64,000 nucleotides of DNA from Rhopalosiphum padi (lineage: Eukaryota; Arthropoda; Insecta; Hemiptera; Aphididae): contig NC_083599.1 of NCBI RefSeq assembly GCF_020882245.1, positions 51,796,748 to 51,860,747 on the forward strand, read 5' to 3'. The notes beneath the pieces were generated by a model. It was not told the DNA's origin and searched no databases. It was given only the letters and a program-made list of their open reading frames with translations. This document shows positions 1 through 11,720 of the stretch, piece after piece. The position numbers and the translations under genes were made by a program. Numbering within the stretch: position 1 is the first letter of the stretch; each line of letters begins with the position of its first letter.

Positions 1-1690
1 AAGCATCTCAACAAATCAAGAAAATAATATTTCCAAAGGTGATTTTTTAGTTGCTGATTTTGTTGTAAAATATATTATATATGAATACTTCAAAGGACAT
101 GAAGACATTTAATGTTCAGGTTTTGGATAAACATGAATTTTCCGATTTTATTAAGTTAAAACTAAAATATATCTAACGATAGGTTAGATTGAAAGATGTT
201 TAGGTGAATTACTTTTTACTAAATTACATAAAGGATTGCTTTTATTTAAATAAAGAACAATTTCTACCATAACGAATTAATTTTTTTTTTATAATGTTTT
301 CCACTACTAATCAGTAAGGAAAATAATTATATAAAGTCATAATAATTTATTATTATAAATCTCATTGATTTAAATATAATGTGTTTTATACAATTTATAG
401 TTTTATAGAAAAAATAAATAAATGAAAAAATGCATTATTTATTATGTTTTAAACTAAATATTAAATATTGTAGGCTGTCAAAGTAACATATGTAAATACA
501 TAATAAATACAACTATCTACTATTTATATAAATATTAATCTACAAATAAGTTAACTTGTCCAGTCTTTCCTCTTATAGTAATTATGTAAAAATAAAGATG
601 GTTATAATTATTCATTGTAATCGAAAAGATGTAATTTTTTTGTTTTGCTACATAAGTAAAATATTATTATGTTCACTGAAACAATATAACAAATTTGTTG
701 ATGTCCAAGTTGATGCATATAAACAACAATATTGATTATCTCAATGTTTAAGATGATTGACAGTTTATACATTTCTACGAATAATTTCAACATAAACTAT
801 TTGGTAGATATTATTAGTTTAACTGAGTCAACTAAAGTGTAATCATCAAAATGATCAAAACATAATCAAAACTCACTGGCATTCGCGAGCTTTACATTTC
901 TCAAATATTCTTTGTGCGAAGTTTAACAATTAAATTTTGGTACTTATAGTGCGTAAAGGAAGGTTTAGAATACTTTTCATTTTTCCTATAATTATCGTAA
1001 TAAACCTACGTATATTACGATAATAACATCCTTAGATCTTTTTCACATAATTTAATTCAATTAAAATGGTATATTTTTTACATTAAACTAGTAAATCTGT
1101 CATTGTTATATTTTTTATCGGTTACATAGTATCATTATACTTTGATTCCCATATTAAAATAGTTGACTCGCAAACTTTTTAGTAATCAGTATACACCAGC
1201 ATGTTTTAGCAAAATTTAAAAACTATTAAAAAGCTACACACAAAGGTCTGATTTCCAAAAAAAAAACTTGCAAATCTCTATGAACAAAGATTAATTGAAT
1301 AGGGTTAAAATCCATATAAAAAAAACTTCAACTTTTGACCACATTCAAAAGGGTAGGTACCTATATAATATTTAATTCTGTAATATTATACGCTGATATT
1401 GCAAGAAATTTGGTTTGAACAGGTATCTGGTATGTATATATATATTATATTACTATAAATAATATATTACAGAAAAGATATAAATATATAATAACTTGAA
1501 ACGGGAAACTTTATGTGTGCAATTTAATGTACATACAATACTTGCACGTTAATAATTAAAGATATACTTGAACTTGATGTATAGCTATAAAAGTTCTTAA
1601 TTATATGCATGTCATGCATGTCATGCACAATTTTGGAGTATAATATGAGCACGCGCGCACTTACATGTGTGCGATGCTGCGGTGTTACTG
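1..1690. other. AT-rich intergenic DNA
   Basis: The stretch is strongly AT-rich with poly-A/T runs and TA-rich tracts (for example around 1435-1465). No reading frame shows codon-like composition or a recognisable domain, and I see no RNA gene. Confidence 0.6.
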
Positions 1691-1904
1691 ACTAGCGATG
1701 AGACGGGCTTCAATGGGTTTTAAAGTTAAAGTTAAGTTGAATAACTGCCAACTAATGGCACGTAGTCGAAGACGTGTATTCGAAAGCGGAAACAGAAAGC
1801 TAGAACAAAAGAAGAAACTTCTAATGATGGTTCAGTTCCATCACCAGAATCTTTCTTTTGGAACAACGCACGTTGAATATTGCGTTAATGAATACAATGT
1901 TTAG

Positions 1905-3700
1905 ACGGAAACCTTTTGGATAGTTTTCACAAATTATAATCGTGTCCATGACATTTTTTGACGTTTGGTAAATATTCATGAGCAGTGGCGAAGCATCGTA
2001 GGAGACAAAGAGACAGCGTCTACTCACTTAGAACCGGGACAAATAATGTATTCTATTTAGATAAAATATTTTTTTAGAAATTTCTATGTAATTAGGGGTA
2101 CTTATTAATTGTTATTATTTGAACTTTGAATTATTTGATATTATAAGTTTAACTATCTATGTATATAGTCAAGTGCAATTATCTACAAAATTATGAAAAA
2201 AAATTATTAATAAAGTGTACCGACATTCGCAAGGTTCACACACACTTGAAATATACAGTATTTTTATTTATTTATTTTTTTTTTTTTTGGCATGGTTGTG
2301 TAAAAATGCATATAGATGTTAATTTTTTTTGACACCGTTCAAACATTTCAATATATATGTATATTATTCAACTATATCGGTGAATAATAGAAAAAAATGA
2401 TATTTTATGTTTTTTACTTGTTATTATTTTTAGACAGAACTACGTCTTTAATATAAAATTGTATATCAATAAAATGCAATAATATAAAACACCATACAAC
2501 TATTATAATGCTTCGATACTACGCTCTATACGTATAGGTATATATTGTATCACGTCGAAAATATATATTAATAATAGTTATACAATTTGGGGCAATTTAC
2601 TTTCATTCAAACACAAAATCGCTCGTGTATAGTCGTATACGCGCATACACATTATATACATATATATATGTATATATTATGCTCAAATTATGGAATTCAA
2701 TTTTCGTGGTTCCTTTGAGCTCGGGCTGTACTGCAGTATTTTGGTGTCTATACAGGTAATACACGTATATTATTATTATTATTGTCATTTTTTTTTTCGT
2801 GCACATGTATAAACAAGTAGGTAGCAAATAGATTCCAATTCATTACCATCTATTGTTTGAATTTTGTAAAATATATAGTGAACCGAAACTCAATAAAAAA
2901 AAAAAACTACTCGTCGTTTTCATTTCGTCGGAATAATAATATAATAATATCCACGTTCGTCCGGAAATCGTTAGATGTATAGGTTTACGATATCATATTG
3001 TATTCTACTTTATGTGTACGATATATAATATATTAATATAATATAATAATTTCCGTTAAGGATTCGAATTCGAACGCGTAAAGCCGTTCGTAATACGCGG
3101 TCGTCAGATCTCGTCTCAGAAGTTCTTTCGCGCGCGTTCTTTACGATAATAACAATTATTATTATTATTATTATAATATGTCTTGACAATGTAAAATTAT
3201 ATATATGTATATATGTACTAGTATTATATATAAAGTGAATATTATATACGTGAGTGAGTTTACGCGACGTGATATACGCTATATTTCCGTGGAATTTCAT
3301 CAGGCACATGCACAAATCCAAAAATATAGATACGTGCTCGAGAAATTCTGAGACTGGTCCGATGTAGGAATCATCGCGGCGGACGCCTGATAATGACGTA
3401 TAGGTGTATACGCGATGTTTCGTCGAATATCGCGAACGCGTTTCCGCGGTGCGCGACGCTCCGTTGCGCGTAACGTCCGTCGAATTTTCATTAAAATTAT
3501 ACTAGAAAATATTAATCTATACATCGTTAGCCGTACACGACCATAATATTATGATATACGAGTAACGCACCCGATACGATTCAACCGTATACTATAAATA
3601 TATGACATTATTATTGTACTTCTTGTGCGGGCGCACTTGCGATTTTTTTTTTTCGCCAGAAAATAAATCGTTCGAATATTGGTCGTTTGACCGCCGCCGT
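1905..3700. other. AT-rich intergenic DNA, possibly downstream intron of the membrane-protein gene
   Basis: Mostly AT-rich with ATT/TA microsatellites (2758-2785, 3150-3180). A CpG-containing patch at about 3050-3530 has short open frames without any recognisable domain. If the minus-strand gene at 3765-4283 continues to the left, this is part of its first intron. I see no convincing second exon. Confidence 0.45.
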
Positions 3701-3764
3701 CAACCGTTTACGTTAATATATAATCGCGCGCGATTAATGACATAGTAATAATATTATTATTTAC

Positions 3765-4283
3765 CTGTCGGGCGAGGTACGCGTGTTGACGGCCCAGCAC
3801 GGCCATGGTGAGCACGTAGGTGACGCACGTGGTGGCGCTGAGGGCTATGCACAGGGCCAGCGTGAGCGGCAGTGACACGTAGGCCAGGTAATCGTAGAGC
3901 AGGATCCATCCGAGCAGGTCGGCGCCCTCGGCCGCGTTTGCCACCATGTGGAACACCACTTGGACGTCGGCTGTGAGCCAGGCCAGGTGGGCCACGGCCG
4001 TCCAGTACTGGCGCCGGCCGCCGGCCAGCCGGCACCACAGCAGCGTGACCACGTTGGTGGCCAGCAGGCACCACGTCCACGGCGACCGGGCGTCGTACAC
4101 GGACAGGCAGTACACGTCGAACAGCACGGACGCGGACACGTAGCACGCGAAAGCCGCGCGCTTCTGCTTCGCGTTGTAGCTCTGGTAAAGGCTCTCGGTG
4201 GCCTTGTCGGCGAACCGTCCGGCGTTCGGCGACGAGGACGAGCCGCCGGCTGATGCCGAAGTCGGCTTCGGCGTGGATTCCAT
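3765..4283 (-). CDS. First coding exon of a multi-pass membrane protein, adenylyl-cyclase-like
   Basis: The exon encodes 173 residues from the first ATG (4283-4281) to a CAG followed by a GTAAAT donor at 3764. Residues 1-22 are Ser/Gly/Pro-rich. Residues 30-42 are basic with a LYQSY motif. Four to five hydrophobic spans follow at roughly 45-63, 70-84, 92-112, 122-140 and 139-164. Membrane adenylyl cyclases begin with a short cytoplasmic tail, a motif of the type LYxxY, and a six-helix block before the first catalytic domain, and this exon fits that layout. No catalytic domain lies in the window, so later exons would have to lie beyond position 1. The exon is much richer in G+C than its surroundings. 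The open frame extends upstream to 4379 but has no ATG there. The alternative is another polytopic membrane family. The membrane topology is well supported; the cyclase name is inference. Confidence 0.5.
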
Positions 4284-4944
4284 CGGTCCTCCGTCCGTTT
4301 GGTCTTCCGCGTTCAGCGTCGACGTCTTCGCGGTTCTTGTCCGTGCGTCTTGCGCCGGCGATAGTGTTATATTATACAATATATTATTTATTGTTTTATA
4401 CTACAATAACGATATAATATTATGGCAATCGAAACGACTCGTACCGTATAGACGTGTGCGACGGATTGGTTGACGTCGCGCCGGCTCTTGGTCGACAGGC
4501 GATGTAGTACGACAACAGTTGTAGTAGTTGTAATATTATGATATTGTATCGTGATAAGCGGTCCGCCGACACGTCGTCGTGTGTATACGACTACGACGAT
4601 AATAATAATAATAACATACAGATTGTCACCACAATAATAACGATATGATCATTATTGTCATTATCGCCTGGCTGATTTAATATTAATTACAACAAATAAT
4701 TATTATAAACATGTTATTTTCATTGCGATAAAAAACGTATGAGAGATGTAATACGACAAATAGCATTCATTGTACCTTACAGCATATAACACGGACGCGG
4801 TACCGGCGCGTGTTGGGCCCCTTCCCCCCGGACGGTGCGCGAACGCGTGCGTTGGACCTGTGCTTGGGACCCGACCGATACACGACCGACACACTCGTCG
4901 CGCCCGGTGCCACTGACGCTACCGTCGCGATCGCCGTCGTGTGC

Positions 4945-4965
4945 TCGCCGCCGCCGCCGCTACCG

Positions 4966-4996
<31 letters not shown>

Positions 4997-5010
4997 TGCC
5001 GTCGCCGTCG
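4945..5010. repeat. (CCG)n/(CGT)n trinucleotide tract
   Basis: Consecutive CCG then TCG/CGT triplets run through this stretch. The tract accounts for the Arg-, Ser- or Thr-homopolymer-like open frames seen in every frame around it. Confidence 0.85.
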
Positions 5011-5329
5011 GCCGCGGTGATCGTCGTGGTCGCGGTCGCCGCCGTCGACGTCGTCCGCGTAGAATCGCGCGGCGGTAGTCACGGTCCGAGTCCGCGCGCT
5101 GGTGCCGGCCGCCGCCGCCGTGAGCGTTGGCCGTCGTCGCGGTGGTGCGAGCGGTGTGGGCACCGGCCGGCAGTGGCGGTGGTGCTGCCGCTCGCTGCTC
5201 CCGCGCCGCCTGCCACCGCCGCCGCCGCCGGCTGCTGCTATTAACGAGCGTACCCCGCCCCACCCCGTCGCCGCGACAGCCGTAGACCACAATCGATATC
5301 AAGCGTGCGCGCCAAATAACGTACGCCGC

Positions 5330-5362
5330 TCACACACACACACACACGAGCGCGCGCGCGCG
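5330..5362. repeat. (CA)n followed by (GC)n dinucleotide microsatellite
   Basis: About nine CA repeats run directly into about seven GC repeats. Confidence 0.9.
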
Positions 5363-5961
5363 GTGCCCACTTATACCGTGGTATAATAGGTGTGCGAACG
5401 GCGGCGGCGGCGGTATAGTAATACGCGCGCGAAATTCCCTCGCACCCCCTCTCGCCTATACGCGGGGCCGCACTCATCCGGTCGGCAGTGCGTGCGATTC
5501 GTTTTTTTTTTTTTGTTGTCATTATTGTTATTTGTTTTTCTTTTCCGGTTGCTCGAGCGGCGTACCGCAACGTATAGGTGCACGCGCGGTCCTCGACGAC
5601 GCACTCGTCCTCTCGCGCGGCTCATCGCATCTCCCCGACCTCGCGCGAACACGATTATTGTCATTCTTGTCATTTTAGAGGATAAACTTGGCGTTGGGTG
5701 TACGGTTTTTTCCGTCTATGTCCGCAAAATTATTAAAATCAAACTCTGTTCTCCACGTCCCGGGTGGGTGATTGCTGGTCCGGCGTACACGATCGGACGC
5801 TGGGACACTGTGTTTGTGTCTTAGCCACCGATAATCTACACGTTGTTATGAATATGTTCAGACGAGACACGCGAGTCCGTCAATTCATACCGATTTAAAA
5901 AAAATAATTTATTAAGGCAGTAATTATTTTATTATATATTTTGAAATTGATCAATAATATT

Positions 5962-6210
5962 ATGATACTTGATACGGACAAATTCATAATTGAGATTGAA
6001 AAACGGAAAGAGTTGTGGGATATTTCGAGCACTAATTATTATGCTAACAAGATCATAAAACAAAACTCATGGATAGACGAGTGCCGAATATTTTGCGAAA
6101 AATATGATGAAATGCGAACGGTACAACTATATGGTCTATATAATATAACAAGCTCTTGCAATGCAGAAACGCTGCAGTGGCCCGATATAGCCATACTACG
6201 GGGGTACTAG
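5962..6210 (+). CDS. MADF-domain protein fragment
   Basis: The open frame from the ATG at 5962 encodes a segment with FIIEIEKRKELWDIS, then YYANK and a Trp at the start of the next helix (SWIDECRIF). This is the pattern of a MADF domain: a hydrophobic helix with LWD, then a spaced Tyr and Trp. MADF domains are Myb/SANT-like DNA-binding modules found in insect transcription regulators and in some transposon-derived proteins. The domain similarity fades after about codon 53 (near 6120), where a GTACAA sequence could be a splice donor. The remaining 29 codons to the stop at 6210 look like intron or decay. It is partial: most MADF proteins are longer. It may be a real first exon or a mobile-element relic. 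Confidence 0.5.
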   Translation: MILDTDKFIIEIEKRKELWDISSTNYYANKIIKQNSWIDECRIFCEKYDEMRTVQLYGLYNITSSCNAETLQWPDIAILRGY

Positions 6211-7910
6211 TCGTTAGGAAGCTTTTTGCTTTCTTCGTCCGATGAGCGCAAATCGTATAACACTATCAATAACACGGTCCGGCAACTATACCGACTATTT
6301 AATATAATATTATATAGATATAGGTAACCCTATCAAAAATACGCGAATGGGCGATAAAAGTTCAACAGTTATCCGGTATATAAACAATAAAATATCCTTT
6401 TGTTGTATACACATGTAATAACGTAAAAACAGAAATAAAAGAAATATAAAATTAATAAAATGACTAATAGTAAAGTTGTAAAAGTCACTAGCCTTTGATA
6501 ATAGAGAATAACCAGATATAATGAAAGATTTATATTGCGCGACAACTCGACGATTATATGTAGGTATTTATTATATTTTAACTGCTATACAATTATAATA
6601 TGTCAGCATATCATTACATCCACTCAACGCGAATCGTATTGCGACCTCATAACATCACTCACAGGTCCATAGGTGAGTGTGAGTGATACATATATATTTA
6701 AATTGATAAGAAAAAGTTCATAGGTAGTTGAAAGTTGTAAGTTTGATTATCATTTTATTGGGTCATATTTTTATTATACAATATCATTAAGAGTTGATGA
6801 TAATATTGTGATTGAAGTTTACATATTGTATAGGAATAATTTATTGAAGTGTAGAGCTGAAGTTGAAAGTCTCTTCAACTCCCATTCCATTGATGCATTA
6901 TTTCATATTACTATTAATATCTTTGTATTAATATATTTTCTAACCGGTGGATTGTGATGGTCGGTCTACAATTTAATAGTGATTTTTTAATTTAGCTTAG
7001 TTTCTAGTTTTATATATACTATTGATTTATTCACTAAATCTTCTTATACTTAGCTAGGGTAAAAATGTTTTTATATATACCATGCAGTGTTCCCGGTAAG
7101 GCGGTCACAGGATAAATTTTATCTCTCATTACCCTGTAAATATTTTACAGTTCTGTTTACGGTACGTTAAATTAGACTAATGGAACATAAATTCCTATGA
7201 CTTACTATATGTAAGTACATTTTAACTCATGTAATTTGTTCATGCACAACAATCTTTATTTTTATTTTTCAATTACAACCCCTATTTTGAATACCATTTT
7301 TAAATTCATCAATTTTGATTTATCAACATGTATTCTAAACCCAAAATTAACAAAATAAGAGCAGGTATAACATTAAAAAACATGTATTAAATTAAACTTT
7401 TTTTTAGTTAACCTACTTTTTTGTTCTAAACATCATAATAATATGATATAAACATTATGAAATTACTGAAATTAGATAATTAATTTTAAAAAACATGTAT
7501 TTTCAGAAAATGCAATTCTAAATGTCTGTTTATTTTTATCAATATCATATTATTAACCAGGGCTTGTATTTTGTAAACGTTATATTTGACAAAAAACGAT
7601 TACAATTTTTAAACGTAATTATAACGGAAAAAGATAAACATAAATAATTTAAATACACAAAACATAACAACTAACAAAATATATGATATATATATTATTA
7701 AACAAAACATAACGCAAAACGTTATATAATAATATAGTATATCATTAAACAAAATAAATTCTAATTATTAAATAGTTTAAAATAAAAATACTGGTTTCAT
7801 GGAAATATTTATTCTACTCGATATATTTTTACTCAATCAAAGAATTAATTTTATTCCGTATCCGCGCGCGGGCCATCCCAACATCATTAGATATTATTTA
7901 AAATTTAATA
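6211..7910. other. AT-rich intergenic DNA
   Basis: AT-rich sequence with no convincing reading frame, RNA gene or intact element. A short run rich in GTGAGTGTGAGTG-like sequence lies near 6672-6690. Confidence 0.55.
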
Positions 7911-7918
7911 GATAGGTA

Positions 7919-8158
7919 CAGTAGCGTAGCTAGGATTTCTAAAAGGGGGGCCACAAAAAAGTATTATATAAAATTCACTGCTGATTGCCTAGACAAAACA
8001 ACTGGTAACGTTTGTAATCGAACTAGGTACCACAGGTCCACAGCTATAGATAATAAATAACATTTTTACTTTTTTTATACTCTGTGGACGTACTGATAAA
8101 AAAAAAACAATAATAAAAACACGGCTGATGGGGGAGGGGCCATGGCCCTTCGACACTG
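7919..8158. mobile_element. hAT-type MITE with 8-bp target duplication
   Basis: The element starts CAGTAGCGTAG and, read from the other end, starts CAGTGTCGAAGG. It is bounded on both sides by the same 8 bases, GATAGGTA (7911-7918 and 8159-8166). An 8-bp duplication with CAGT-type ends is the hallmark of hAT transposons. At 240 bp with no transposase it is a non-autonomous MITE. Runs of G just inside both ends (7947-7952, 8129-8139) are typical of its relatives. The open frame starting at 8142 overlaps the right end and is not a gene. Confidence 0.8.
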
Positions 8159-8166
8159 GATAGGTA

Positions 8167-8780
8167 TTAATAGGATAATTTTATTACCAATAGATAATAG
8201 TAAGAATTCAATTGTTATGTTAAGTTTGCTCAGAATATTGTTCAGATGTACCCTACATTTTATTGTTTGTCAAATTGCTTTCTGTGTAGGTAATTTTGAA
8301 ACAGGTACCTACATAAAAGCGTTTTAAATTTTAATTCTAAATGAAGATAAACGAAAAAGTAAAATAACGTTTAAATTCTGAATAACTATAAACTAAAAAT
8401 TTGTATAACGTTTTAATGTCAACATATAACAAAATATTTATTCCAAATGCAAGCCTGCTATTAACAATAATAATGATCAACAAACGCCAAACTACTAAGA
8501 TCGCAATGACACATGTCTTTGATAGTGAGGCTCAATAAGTCATAATATATTAATATTATATAAAAAAAAAGGTAATCACATTTTAACACATTTTTTTTTG
8601 TAGAAATAAAAAAAGCCCATATTTATTTTGTTTGAATTACAAAGGGTTCGTAAAAAAGTATAACAACCGACGCTGGGTGGTGCGATCACTGCCAACTAGC
8701 TAAACTTAAATTCTGAAACGTTTCCATATCAAGACTTTCAAGCCAATTTTAGAAATAATACCACCAGTTTGATAATACTG
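8167..8780. other. AT-rich spacer
   Basis: No gene recognised. The poly-T and poly-A runs at about 8560-8600 could mark the decayed 3' end of the adjoining minus-strand LINE. Confidence 0.4.
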
Positions 8781-8897
8781 AAATAACATCTATTTCCACT
8801 AGTGATCTATTCGTTTATTTCTATATGCATATCATTTTTGTTGTTGATGTTCACGCCCAAGTACTTAAAATGATTAACTTTTTCAAATTTATAATTA

Positions 8898-9170
8898 TTA
8901 ACTTCTATGGAATCTAAAATTTGGCGGTTTTCTCAATACGACCATATACTTAGTTTTCCCTTCGTTTATATGTGATCCCATTCCTATACTTGCATTTATC
9001 AGCTTAGATGTTATGTTGATGACTCCCTCTTTGGTTTTGCCCATTACCACAATGTCATCTGCATAAGCTAACATAGCTTGTTCATTGCTTATTTTCATTC
9101 TTCTGTCGTCGCTTGTGTCTCATATTTTTTCAAGGGCTAAGTTGAATAATGCAAGCGACAGCGCGTCTCC
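8898..9170 (-). pseudogene. RT palm segment with YADD active site
   Basis: Two short pieces in different frames together give the QGDALSL box and the YADDIV box of a non-LTR reverse transcriptase. A stop and a frame change at about 9100-9120 separate them. The catalytic double Asp is intact, but the protein is broken on both sides. Confidence 0.75.
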
Positions 9171-9328
9171 TTGTTTTAGACCCAATTTAATTTCAAAAGG
9201 ATCTGAGAAGCCTTGCAAATAACGTACTCTGCATATAGTTTTCGTAGCATGCTTTTATTAGGTTCACATACTTTTTGGGTATTCCTAGGAATACCAGTGC
9301 TTTCCAAAGCTCTTCTCTGTCTACACTA

Positions 9329-10230
9329 TCATACGCCTACTTCTAATCCACAAAGACTAGACGCAAGTCCTTTCCAAATTCGAAGTATTTTGACATTATC
9401 TGTCAGCTGTCTTAGTGCGAAGATATGGTCTGTTGTGGATTTTCCTCTCCTAAATCCGCGTTGGCAATTCCCAACTATTTTTTCGAAATGCGGGTTTATT
9501 CTTTCTAATAATATCAGTGTCAGAATTTTATAACATGTGACCAGTAATGAGATTTCTCTATAGTTCTCAGTCTTAGTGGGATTTTCCTTTTTAAGTATCG
9601 GGCATACAATTGCGGTTTTCCATTCTTCTGGGATAGTCTCTGTTTTCCATATTGTCTTAATAACTTCTGTAATCTTTCTTACCAATATTATACCACCATT
9701 TTAAGTAATTCCGCTACTATGCTGTTCTCTCCTGGGGCTTTGTTGTCTTTAAGCCTATTAATTATAATCTTGATTTCTTCATATTTGGGTGTGTCTATAT
9801 CTATTTCTGCTGTTTGATAGTCATCCTTTGGATTTAAAACATGTCCTATTGTGAGTCGATGTAGAAGGTCTTCGAAATGCTCCTTGAAATAGTTTATGAC
9901 TTGTTTTTCAACTGTTATCGTAGTTCCCGTATCTTCCACTAAGATCCTTATTTGTGGCTTAAAACAAACTTTAACTTCCCCGGTCATTTTGAAAAACTTT
10001 TTTGCGTTGTATCTATTAGTTACTATCTCTTCTATTTTCTTCTTTTCGTGTAGACGGTTTTCTCTCCTTAATAATTTATTTGTCAATTTTCTTTGTTCTT
10101 CATATTTTCTTATGCATTCGTCTAATTTATTTTGTAGTGCTTTTTTTCTCAATTCGTTTCTTCTGATTATTGCATTCTCACATATATCGCTAAACAAGAC
10201 TTTATTACTCTCTTTGGGTTTCATCCCCAA
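9329..10230 (-). pseudogene. LINE ORF2 upstream region and RT fingers, two broken frames
   Basis: Frame 10230-9688 holds a Lys/Glu-rich linker followed by the RT entry motif. Frame 9685-9329 holds the finger region with the GFRRGKST box. The two are out of phase by a small lesion near 9686. The order and spacing match a single ancestral ORF. Confidence 0.75.
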
Positions 10231-10274
10231 AATTTCTGTTGCACTATTAACTACTGCTTCCTTTGTTCTGTTGA

Positions 10275-10432
10275 CCTACGAATAGAATTTTTAACGGATA
10301 CAGTTACCCTGGTAAGACTGCAAATTATTGTTTAATTCTACGAGATCAAAATATAACTTTATACCTTGTTTAGAGGAGATGTTAGAACATTAAATAATAT
10401 TTTTTACGTTGTAAATATTTATTGTAAACATT
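10275..10432 (+). repeat. 5' LTR remnant (3' part only)
   Basis: Similar over about 155 bp to 13427-13585: shared blocks include TAGAATTT, GATACAGTTA and GTAAATATTTATTGTAAA, with scattered substitutions and small gaps. The similarity begins exactly where the LINE ends, so the 5' part of the LTR was lost at that junction. Confidence 0.65.
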
Positions 10433-10559
10433 AATATTAAAAAGGATAAAACTGTATTGAGTCGAATGGAACGCATTATGCTATATAGTACCTCTACTCC
10501 ACACATCCAACTGAGTTTTGAAACATACTCGGAGCTAGTGAAAGGAAAAACTATAGTCA

Positions 10560-10965
10560 ACAATAAGGTAATAGAAGAATCGGCAGATCTATTTGAAGCA
10601 CCGTCGGACCACAGTTTAGCACATTGTATATCACAGGACCTAAAATGAATCAGGGAACAGCGCTCCTGTTTTTCGGCAACATAACTATGCTGATCCACGA
10701 ATCCACGGTTATATATATTCTCCAAGAGCAATGGTACATCATGTACACGATCACAAGAACTAAATATTGTCAAAAATCATCATTGGAGGACATCTTCCTG
10801 ATAATACATAACCTGAGAGCCATCTGCATCGAACTCAATATTAAGAAGCTATCGATTTCCCAGATCGGTAGTGAAAGTGACCAACTGGACTGGTCTACGG
10901 TTAGAACCATGTTCCGGTTTGTGTTCAAAGAAACGATCATAGAAATTCATGTATATCTACAAACG
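10560..10965 (+). pseudogene. Macro (ADP-ribose-binding) domain remnant of the retroelement
   Basis: Across two frames the sequence carries SLAHCISQDLKMNQG, then a Lys-Tyr-rich strand, then a helix LRAICIELNIKKLSI and the segment QLDWSTVRTMFRFVF. These follow the order of macro-domain proteins of the O-acetyl-ADP-ribose deacetylase type (substrate loop, middle strands, last helix with a conserved Trp). Known macro domains bind ADP-ribose and some remove it from proteins. The usual glycine-rich loop is degraded here and the frame changes near 10625-10640. It sits directly before the integrase zinc-binding region, inside the element rather than beside it. Confidence 0.6.
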
Positions 10966-10969
10966 GAGT

Positions 10970-11720
10970 TAAAGGATTCAGCAAAGCAGCAAGTCCTGGC
11001 AGAGTATCATTCCAGCCCACTAGGAGGTCATCGCGAAGTCAACCAAACTCTGAAGCGTATCCAAACGCAGTTCAATTTGGGAAGGATTAGCGGATGACGT
11101 GAAAAATTACGTTTCTTAATGTCCGTCATGCCAAATACACCAAACAGGCAACAGTAATGTTAAGCAGTCCATGATTATAAGTACCACAGAAATGAAACCT
11201 TTTGAAATAGTTTTTATCAAACATAATATACATCCTGACGATGCAGGATAACCTAACGAAATTTTTAATGGTGGTTCCTATGGTCAACCATGAGGCAAAT
11301 GCGGTGCTTATCACTTCGTAACTTCGTGTGTGTGTCTCTATGAGATCCCGAGCGTGTTAGTCAGTAATCAGGGAACAGAGTTCTTAAGCCAAGTATTAAC
11401 TGAAGTATGCAAGTTTGTGAAAATAAAAAAATGTAACACCTCGTCCAACATCCCCAATATAATGGAGCCTTGGAAAGGAGCCATCGGATGCTAGAGAAAT
11501 ACTTACGGCATTTCGTAGACAAGGATCAGATGAACTATACATTCATACCATATGCTATGTTCGTTTTTAACTCATCAGAACATCGTTCTACAGGGATGCA
11601 ACCGTACGATCTAATGTATAGGCGCATAATAAATATGCCAAATTCTATAACAAAATCTCCAGAGTCTCATTACAATTATGAGGACTACCACGTAGAACTA
11701 AATTTCACAAATTATTAATT
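10970..11720 (+). pseudogene. Ty3/gypsy integrase remnant
   Basis: An H2C2-type zinc-binding start (EYHSSPLGGHREVNQTLKRI, 10999-11058) is followed after stops by the Cys pair region (11120-11150) and degraded core sequence. At 11470-11650 there is the typical gypsy integrase end with RSHRMLEKYLRHFVDKDQ, FNSSEHRSTG and a QPYDLMYR block. Several stops and a frameshift make it non-functional. Confidence 0.75.

Larger units (their letters stand above)
4284..5830. promoter_or_regulatory. CpG-rich putative promoter/5' region
   Basis: In a genome this AT-rich, about 1.4 kb (strongest 4780-5680) is dense in CG dinucleotides. It lies just upstream of the minus-strand membrane-protein exon and about 130 bp upstream of a plus-strand MADF exon, so it could serve either or both. 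Many overlapping open frames here come from CCG/CGT triplet composition. They have no recognisable domains and I do not call them genes. Confidence 0.4.
8780..10274 (-). mobile_element. Decayed LINE (non-LTR retrotransposon) with reverse-transcriptase remnants
   Basis: Reading leftwards on the minus strand, the parts appear in the order of a LINE ORF2. A charged linker upstream of the RT occupies 10230-9800. The RT start region with APGENS is near 9740. The fingers carry PEEWKTAIVCPILKK and a QRGFRRGKSTTDH box (9620-9420). A QGDALSLALFN box is near 9150. The catalytic YADDIV lies near 9060, and a FKYLGV thumb motif near 8860. The frame breaks near 9686, 9330 and 9110, so it is inactive. The endonuclease domain is not recognisable. 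The clade cannot be assigned by eye. The 5' end of the LINE meets the gypsy LTR fragment at about 10274. Confidence 0.85.

Noticed and set aside
1630..1905. hAT or zinc-finger transposase start (Lys/Arg-rich frame at 1698-1904)
   Set aside because: A basic Lys/Gln stretch recalls such proteins, but the frame breaks and no zinc-finger residues are visible.
4810..5824. Several 90-144 codon frames in the GC-rich region as genes
   Set aside because: They overlap in all frames, are driven by CCG/CGT/CA simple repeats, and show no domain.
8142..8327. 61-codon ORF
   Set aside because: Starts inside the hAT MITE end and continues into AT-rich DNA without any motif.
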